Notes under the pieces: generated by a model
Told to the model about the DNA's origin: nothing
Database searches by the model: none
The model's input: only the letters and a program-made list of their open reading frames with translations
In this document: positions 62,843-64,000 of the stretch, in pieces
How the letters are laid out: the number at the start of each line of letters is the position of its first letter
Numbering within the stretch: the stretch's first letter is position 1
Position numbers and translations under genes: made by a program
From: Streptomyces sp. STR69
GTDB lineage: Bacteria; Actinomycetota; Actinomycetes; Streptomycetales; Streptomycetaceae
DNA length: 64,000 bases
Assembly: GCF_024519455.1 (NCBI RefSeq)
Contig: NZ_JALJRY010000001.1
Coordinates: forward strand, 74,972-138,971
Reading direction: 5' to 3'

Positions 62843-64000
62843 TTACCCAGCCGAGGGCAAGGTCAGACAGCCCCGGGAGAGCACCCGGGCCAGCGCTTCC
62901 ACGACCTCGGGAGCGTAGTCCCCGGCGGTCCCGAGGCGCAGCTCCTCCAGCGCCTGGAGGGGCCCGCCGGGGCCTCCTGCCCGGGTTTTCTCCTCGTACG
63001 CGTTCACCGCCCGGACGATCCGCGCGGAGACCGGCTGCTCCCGGCACGGGTCGGCCTGCCGCTCCACGACGGCCGCCACCTGAGGACTCACCCCGGTCTG
63101 CCGTACGACGGCCCCGCCGAGCAGCGCTATCCGCCGCTGCTCGGTCAGGGGGAGTACGGCGGTGGCGCCGGCCGGTACCGGGTCGACGAGGCTGAGCTGG
63201 CCGATGTCGTGCATCAGGGCTGCGTACTCCAGGACGGTGAGGTGGGGTTCGGACAGTCCCATGTCCCGCCCGACCGCCTGACAGAGCGCGGCGACCCGGC
63301 GGGCGTGCCCGGCCGGGGTGTATCCGGCGATCTCGGTGGAGCGGGCGAGGGAGGTGATGGTCTGCCGGTACGTGTCCCGTACGGCCGCGTACCGCCGGAA
63401 GGACAGCTGGGTCAGCAGGAGCGGCACGGAGAAGACGGGCAGCGCCCACAGCCCCACGACGGCGACCGCGAGCGCCATCACCGCGCCGGTCGCGCAGACG
63501 GCGGACCCGATGCCGAGCATGCCCCGCAACTCGTCGCGGAGCAGCGGGCCGAAGGGCCAGCGGGTGCGGGAGTGGGCGAGCGCGGCGGCGAGCACGGCGT
63601 CGCAGAGCGCGGTGAGGGAGAGCAGCGCGAGCAGCAGGAGGGCGTAGGCGGGGCCGCCCCAGTGCCCGAACACCCCTTGGTTGTAAAGGGGTTGGAAGCA
63701 GACGGCGGCGAAGCCGACGGTCAGTACGCGGCGCGCCAGGTGGTCGGGGATACGGCTCTGGCCGCGCGCGATGTGCGGCACACAGCCCACGAGGGAGGCG
63801 GCGACGACCACGGTGACGACCTGGAAGACGCCGTGGTGGGTGGGCTGCCCGGCGTCGGCGCCGAGCAGCGCGTAGGAGAGGGCACCGGCGGCGCCGAGCG
63901 GGGCGGTCTCCCGGAGCCCGAGCCCGGGCGTGCCGGTCCAGCGGCTCAACTCCCCTACGGCGACGAGGAGTCCGAAGGCGAGGGCGACTCCGCGTTCTTC
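62843..64000 (-). CDS. Membrane HD-domain protein, 5' end beyond the window
   Basis: The frame remains open through the right edge, so the N-terminus is missing; about 385 residues are seen. Five to six membrane helices in the first ~190 residues, then a cytosolic HD domain with the metal-binding HD in YAALMHDIGQLSLVD near residue 265. The HD-GYP signature beyond HD is not clear. Likely a metal-dependent phosphohydrolase controlled from the membrane; ligand unknown. Confidence 0.85.
   Translation of the reverse strand, partial: EERGVALAFGLLVAVGELSRWTGTPGLGLRETAPLGAAGALSYALLGADAGQPTHHGVFQVVTVVVAASLVGCVPHIARGQSRIPDHLARRVLTVGFAAVCFQPLYNQGVFGHWGGPAYALLLLALLSLTALCDAVLAAALAHSRTRWPFGPLLRDELRGMLGIGSAVCATGAVMALAVAVVGLWALPVFSVPLLLTQLSFRRYAAVRDTYRQTITSLARSTEIAGYTPAGHARRVAALCQAVGRDMGLSEPHLTVLEYAALMHDIGQLSLVDPVPAGATAVLPLTEQRRIALLGGAVVRQTGVSPQVAAVVERQADPCREQPVSARIVRAVNAYEEKTRAGGPGGPLQALEELRLGTAGDYAPEVVEALARVLSRGCLTLPSAG

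Overview
The window is high-GC actinobacterial chromosome, almost certainly Streptomyces. Supporting signs are frequent GTG starts, very high third-position GC, a WhiB-like gene, a SigH-type stress sigma operon, the DasABC/DasR aminosugar locus with DasR operators, an AdoCbl-riboswitch nrdAB operon, nickel superoxide dismutase and an albaflavenone (epi-isozizaene synthase/CYP170A) pair. From memory, the gene order resembles the S. coelicolor core segment around SCO5220-SCO5261, read from high to low numbers. That synteny is recall, not a search.

Layout. 0-10.5 kb: a small HTH regulator whose ATGA overlap leads into an off-window Clp N-domain gene, an MDR oxidoreductase, malic enzyme, a three-gene polar amino-acid ABC transporter, a secreted protein, a SARP/NB-ARC regulator, a methyltransferase, a CGNR zinc-finger regulator and the sodX/sodN pair. 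10.99-21.72 kb: a 10.7 kb integrative mobilizable element inserted in the 3' end of sodN. It is bounded by 15-bp direct repeats (GGAGACCAAGAAGGC). It carries integrase, XRE regulator, excisionase, a DUF3631 ATPase with a dense GGGGACC array inside its coding region, an oriT-like inverted-repeat region, MobC and a relaxase. Its cargo (bestrophin-like channel, VOC protein, SDR, crotonase) lies between two decayed copies of the same transposase tail. The presumed sodN terminator now lies about 10.8 kb away, beyond the right attachment site.

21.8-31.3 kb: AraC-type regulator, two VOC proteins, DUF952, GNAT, then a polyprenyl synthase next to a family-2B encapsulin shell gene (a probable terpenoid nanocompartment), an amidase, a PLP enzyme, a Na+/H+ antiporter and a UBP zinc-finger protein. 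31.3-37 kb: anti-sigma/SigH stress operon with a putative sigma-B-like promoter and a TTA-containing leader ORF, a membrane protein, diacylglycerol kinase, wblE and a PdtaS-type histidine kinase. 37-45.3 kb: aminosugar regulon (SIS protein, nagB, GH3 hexosaminidase, dasC, dasB, dasA, dasR) with six candidate dre operators. 45.3-50.3 kb: CstA/YbdD pyruvate-type carrier, a DUF3311/sodium-solute symporter pair and a GNAT.

50.3-64 kb: NrdR boxes and a cobalamin riboswitch ahead of nrdAB. A sedolisin protease, a lipoprotein and a short antisense membrane protein then separate nrdB from a GlxA/AraC regulator that is the likely nrdS. The albaflavenone operon follows (eizA carries a TTA codon), then peptide deformylase, a TPR protein and a membrane HD-domain protein that runs off the right edge.

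No rRNA, tRNA or CRISPR was seen. The most unusual parts are the sodN-integrated mobilizable element with its repeat array and oriT-like region, and the encapsulin/prenyl synthase locus.
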